Below, piece by piece: positions 60,144 through 64,000 of a stretch of DNA of 64,000 nt; the first letter of the stretch is position 1; every line of letters begins with the position of its first letter. Position numbers and translations under genes: made by a program. The notes beneath the pieces were generated by a model. That model was given only the letters and a program-made list of their open reading frames with translations, was not told the origin of the DNA and made no database searches. This stretch comes from Malassezia japonica (lineage: Eukaryota > Basidiomycota > Malasseziomycetes > Malasseziales > Malasseziaceae), in contig NC_083376.1 in NCBI RefSeq assembly GCF_029542785.1, positions 1 through 64,000 on the forward strand. Direction: 5' to 3'.

Positions 60144-62614
60144 TTAGCTACGTAGCTGCGCTTCAAGCGCCGCTTGCGTTTGGGACAAGATTGCCTGGGG
60201 GGTATTCAGGCTGCACATCACGTAGACCACGTTGCCCAGCGGGCGCAGATGGATGTGCTCGCTGCGCAGCGCGGCCAGGAGGCCTTCGGCAGCCGTCGAC
60301 GCGTAGCCGCCGGCCGCGTCTGCCAGCTCGATTTTCAGGACGGTGCCGAGGGCCATGGCGCTTGCGACGCCGTCCAGGCGCGAGAGGCGCTCGACAAAAG
60401 CGCGGTCCCAAAAGCTCCATGCGGCGCCCCACTGCGCCTGGAAGGGCGCCCAGTCCTTGCGGCGCACCATCTCGTCGAGGAGCGACAGTGTCTCGTTCGC
60501 CACCGCACACCCGACGGGGTGCGCCGTGTAGCTGTGCCCATGCAGGAGCGCATGCACCTTTTCCGGCGTCTGGCGGAAAGTGTCAAAGATGCTCGACGAT
60601 GCCAGCGTCACCGAGAGTGGCACCAGGCCACCCGAGAGGATCTTGGCGTAGCACGCAATGTCCGGCGTCGTGCCGAGGACTTCGGTCGCGCTCGCATAGC
60701 CCAGGCGAAAGAGGCCGGTAAAGACCTCGTCAAAGACGACCGGCAGGCCGCGCCACTCGGACGGCGAGCGCCCATCCGCTGCTGGGCTCACCGCATCACG
60801 CAGCGGCGCATCCTGCATCGCAAAGAGGTCCTCGCGCGCACGCACCACGTCGATCAGGATACGCTGAAAGAGGGGATCGACAAACACCATGCCGCCTGCG
60901 CCCATCACCAGCGGCTCGAGCACGAGCGCGCCAAAGCGGCGGCAGTCGACAATGACCAGCCGCTCGAGCGTCGCGTTGATCGCCGCGCGGTACTCGTCTG
61001 CCAGCGGTGTACCGAGTCGCTTTTCGACGTCGTACGCCTCCTCCATCGATGCAAACGAGCCCAGCGGCTTTGTGCCGAAATCCCAGTCCTCGGACGGGGG
61101 CGCGACAATGTCGACTTGGCCGTTGCGCGTCGCAAGGGCCGGAGGAGCGAGCCAGTAGCCCCGCCCGCGGTACCACGCGACGTGGTCGCTGTACGTGCTC
61201 GGCTCGCACGCGTCCATCGCGCCGATCGTGTCGCCATGGTAGCTTCCCTGCAGCCCCAGCACCTCCCACTCGCGCTCTGGGCGCCCGCCGAGCGAGCCGG
61301 CGGCGCGTCCAGGACGGATGCGCTGCTGCGTCGCCTTGGAGCCGGCCTGGGGCGCGTACCGCCGCGCCGACGACTGGATCGCCATCTTCAGCGCGACCTC
61401 CATCGCGGTACTGCCGTCGTCGCTAAAGAACACGCGGCTCGCCCACGACCCCGGCGCAGGGAACGCCAGGGGCTGCGTGCCCAGCAGGCGCTCTGCGAGG
61501 TCGAGCGCCGGCTGGTTCGCCGCACCCGGAAAGAGGACATGGCCGTAGCGTCCCGCGGCGTAGGCGGCTGCCTGCGTAAGGCGGGGATGCGCGTGCCCAA
61601 AGCACTGTGTCCACCACGACGCGGATCCGTCGAGAGTCGCGTCGAGCGACTGCGACGTGGCGTTGTACGTCGCAAACGTATCGCCATGCGCACTATCGAT
61701 CGCCATCACATCCTGCGGCGTGTACCGCGCATGTTGTGTGAACGGCCACCAGCACTGCTCGTACGTGCGCGTGCCGAGCGTGCGGAGCTCGGCGAGGCGG
61801 TCTGTATGCCGCTTTTGGAGGTGGCGGACGACGCTGCCGAGGCCGCCGCCGTCGCGCCCCGCGACGAGCCCAGCATAGTACGTACGCATCGCCGCGACGT
61901 CCTCAGCCGTGGTCGGCGCGCGGATGGGGGGCGCGCCCCACCCCCCGTCGCTCGGGCCACCGAGCGCAAAGACCGGAATGCCATGCTCCTCCTCTAGCAG
62001 GCGCCCAAGGTACACGTCGTTCCCGTACCGCTCCGATGGAAAGAGGAGCACCGCGTCGATATCGTAGCCACGCATGCGCAGACTCTCGAGCGCCGCGCGC
62101 GTCGTGCCGATGCCGCCGAGCTTTGACGAGCCGACGAGCACGGTCGGCAGGCGCAGCGGGCGCAGCAGGTCCGCCTGCGACAGGCCGCTCGGTGCCGGCG
62201 AGTGCACGCCTCCGGCCGTCTCTACGATCGCGGTGCCGTGCTGCTGCATGAGCCATTGGCGAACGCCGTGGATGATCTGTGCATCCTGTGCCTCGTCGGG
62301 GAGCGCGCCGGTCGCCTGCGTCGCCGCGAGGTGCGGCGACACCGGATCGCTGAACTGCACGAGCGTCGTGCTTGCAACCTGCGGCGCAAAGGTCGCGAGG
62401 TGGCTGCATAAGCCTCGGCACCTACCTGGCATCCGCCTCGTGCGCCGGTCCGGTCGACACCGGCTTCAGGTACGCCACGCGCTCGCCCGCGGCCGCGCTC
62501 GCAAGCGCAAGGCCTGTGGCAAAGATCGTCTTGCCCACATCCGTATCCGCGCCAAAGACCTATGTGAGCCGTGCGGCCTACCTGATGCGCCCGCACCCTT
62601 GCAAAGAGCGCCAT
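60144..62614 (-). CDS. Fused dethiobiotin synthetase / DAPA aminotransferase, three exons
   Basis: A bifunctional biotin-synthesis enzyme with a BioD-like half (about residues 1-290) that closes the ureido ring and a BioA-like half (about 300-808) that aminates 7-keto-8-aminopelargonate, as in plant BIO3-BIO1 and many fungi. Introns at 62560-62581 and 62404-62425 are 22 nt each; they use the variant donor GTAGG(C/T). The first exon is only 33 nt (MALFARVRAHQ) and joins to VFGADTDVGKT, the P-loop. BioA features are WWPFTQH, SWWTQCFGHAHPRL, the GSTAMEVALKMA block, FDEVFTGLFRLG, and the PLP lysine in CYAKILSGGLVPLS; HGHSYTAHPVGCA follows. 808 residues. Product localisation is probably mitochondrial or cytosolic; no strong presequence is seen. 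Confidence 0.92.
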
Positions 62615-62626
62615 GGCGGAGAAGGC

Positions 62627-62632
62627 CACGTG
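62627..62632. promoter_or_regulatory. CACGTG in a 12-bp palindrome between divergent genes
   Basis: GGCCACGTGGCC at 62624-62635 is a perfect 12-bp palindrome centred in the 66-bp gap between the biotin gene start (62614) and the next gene start (62681). Confidence 0.4.
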
Positions 62633-62680
62633 GCCCGATACCAACATCTATCGCCGGGTGTTTTTCCTCCTGCGACGAGC

Positions 62681-64000
62681 ATGTCGCACGACGATGCTGC
62701 GCCCAGCGCAGATGCGAAGCGTGCAAGCTTCGTAGGAGAGCGACAAAGCATATTCTCACCTGCGCCTCCGGTGCCCGGCGCGTGGGGCCTCTCTCCGGCG
62801 CCGGACGGCCGGAGCGCCTCGGCGCTCGGGGCACCGATCGCCTCGGCCCACGAGACCGCCCGGCCTGCCTCGGCCGCGGGCGTGTACACGGACAAGGAGG
62901 CGTCGCGCGCTGCGAGTATCGAGGCGTGGAACGCACTGACGCAGCGCGCCGCGCAGAACGCGCCGCTCGACTCGCTTTCGCCGCACACAGACCGCGGCAG
63001 CGTCGGCTCGCCCTTCTCCCCGGCGAGCACGTACTGGACGACGCGCTCGGCACTCGAGTCGGACCGCGGCTCGGACGGATTCAACACGCCGCAGACCGTG
63101 CAGAGCGCGCTCTGGCGCTTTGTGCCTACGGCCGACATTATCCCGGAGGAATCGGTGCGCAGCGGCTCGTCCGACCGCGAGACGCACCGCGTCGTGCACC
63201 ACGAGGGCTTTGTCCTTCCGCCGATGAAGCTGCGTGACTTTGCGCAGCACCTCGAGCGCAGCGAGTCGCAGCGCTCGCGCTCGTCCGCCGGCGGCTCCGC
63301 CTCGTCGTGGCTCCAGCGCCGCCGCGAGCGCCAAGAGAGCGTCTCGTCGGCGCGCGACAAGGGCGAGGCGGTGCGCTCGCCGCTCGCGCAGTCGTCGGAA
63401 GTCGCCGACGAGCCCAAGAAGACGACGCGCGTCGAGCCGACCGTCCACTCCCCGCTTCCCCCGGTCCTGTCCGCGCTCGGCGCGCCGGTCAAGGAGGGCG
63501 AGGCGCTGGAGCGCCCCGTGTTTGCGCCGCCCGAGGACCTCGCAGAGACCACGCCGTACGAGCCGGTGCGCGAGGCGCCGAAGACAGAGACGATCGGCAC
63601 GCGCACCGAGCGCTCCGATGCGCCGGCGCCGGCGCTGCCGAGCTGGTCGGTCGCCGCGCCTGCGCCGGTGACGAGCCCCAGCCTGTCGGACCGCATGACG
63701 GAGCTCGGGGGGCTCGGATTCGAGGTGCAGCGCAAGGACGCCGAGGCTCCGACGAATGCGTCCATTCCCCCGGAGCTGCGGGAAGTCCGGGCGCTCAACA
63801 TCCAGAAGCCGCAGACCGCCGAGGTCGGCAGCAGCTGGAGCGATGCGTGCAAGACGCCCGCGAACCCGTCAGAGACGCCGGTGCCGACGCAGCGCGCGGA
63901 CCTGCGTAACTTTAGCGGAGGCTCGTTCCTGATGAGCCCCGCGACGGCGCAGTCGCGTGGCTGGGCATCGCCGCCGCCGCCGCTGCTGTACCCCAACGAG
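62681..64000 (+). CDS. Disordered Ser/Pro/Ala-rich protein, unknown, cut by window end
   Basis: The frame opens with the ATG at 62681 and stays open for 440 codons to the end of the window. The visible part is intrinsically disordered: MSHDDAAPSADAKRASFVGERQ, a SIFSPAPPVPGAWGLSP string, and segments such as ALWRFVPTADIIPEES and HHEGFVLPPMKLRDFAQHLERSESQ that may be short conserved motifs. Near the edge the text reads LRNFSGGSFLMSPATAQSRGWASPPPP, a Ser/Pro-rich leader of the kind often found before RNA-binding or kinase domains. I do not recognise the family and the functional domain, if any, lies outside. It is chosen over a 472-codon antisense frame because codon third positions are GC-rich in this frame and it starts just after a divergent promoter. 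Confidence 0.6.
   Translation, partial: MSHDDAAPSADAKRASFVGERQSIFSPAPPVPGAWGLSPAPDGRSASALGAPIASAHETARPASAAGVYTDKEASRAASIEAWNALTQRAAQNAPLDSLSPHTDRGSVGSPFSPASTYWTTRSALESDRGSDGFNTPQTVQSALWRFVPTADIIPEESVRSGSSDRETHRVVHHEGFVLPPMKLRDFAQHLERSESQRSRSSAGGSASSWLQRRRERQESVSSARDKGEAVRSPLAQSSEVADEPKKTTRVEPTVHSPLPPVLSALGAPVKEGEALERPVFAPPEDLAETTPYEPVREAPKTETIGTRTERSDAPAPALPSWSVAAPAPVTSPSLSDRMTELGGLGFEVQRKDAEAPTNASIPPELREVRALNIQKPQTAEVGSSWSDACKTPANPSETPVPTQRADLRNFSGGSFLMSPATAQSRGWASPPPPLLYPNE

Noticed and set aside
57599..60166. An 855-codon minus-strand frame rich in Val, Leu and Phe
   Set aside because: Antisense of the acidic tracts of MPP10 (GAG/GAC codons read backwards); no start context or recognisable domain.
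62578..63996. A 472-codon minus-strand frame opposite the last gene
   Set aside because: Low-complexity Ser/Arg reading that would run through the divergent promoter and into the biotin gene; the plus-strand frame fits gene layout and codon bias better.

Overview
The window is one end of a fungal chromosome, running inward from the telomere. The combination of tandem secreted lipases (LIP, PF03583 type), a secreted acid sphingomyelinase, no recognisable repeats of transposon type, very compact genes and a GC-rich core points to a lipid-dependent basidiomycete yeast of the Malassezia type. That placement is inference from gene content; no marker was searched.

Layout. Positions 1-446 are telomere repeats with the G-strand unit TTAGGA. 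About 0.45-34.3 kb is an accessory, AT-richer subtelomere: an unknown open frame touching the telomere, a fatty acid hydroxylase/sterol desaturase-family enzyme, a sphingomyelinase, two tandem secreted lipases (one with a tail of about 880 serine-rich residues), three tandem monocarboxylate-transporter-like MFS proteins, THI4, a divergent amidase/amino-acid permease pair, and three intact OPT oligopeptide transporters interleaved with two decayed OPT fragments. One housekeeping gene, the mRNA capping guanylyltransferase, sits inside the OPT block. Together the region is a nutrient-acquisition zone: extracellular lipid hydrolysis, uptake of organic acids, peptides and amino compounds, and thiamine precursor synthesis.

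From about 34.4 kb the sequence becomes GC-rich and densely packed with single-copy core genes: an Mpv17 family protein, an EVE-domain protein, a PAS-kinase-like kinase, an IQGAP-related RasGAP, RPL13, ATP23, SEC9, MSH2, an ING/PHD protein, PGS1, TRM6, a KPWE-motif (Pex39-like) protein, MPP10 and a fused biotin-synthesis enzyme, plus several disordered proteins I do not recognise. Convergent neighbours are 0-10 bp apart and several divergent promoters are only 36-66 bp.

The strongest unusual signal is the introns. I could place 34 introns inside coding sequence by restoring conserved protein reading frames. 25 are exactly 22 nt, 3 are 23 nt, 3 are 24 nt, and the rest are 29-34 nt. The 22-nt class has a rigid layout: GT(A/G)NG(T/C) at positions 1-6, a branch-like YTNAY at 14-18 and AG at 21-22. 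A single conventional intron (about 86 nt, TACTAAC branch site) is inferred in the RPL13 leader. All starts given here are ATG; several frames are open further upstream from non-ATG codons.
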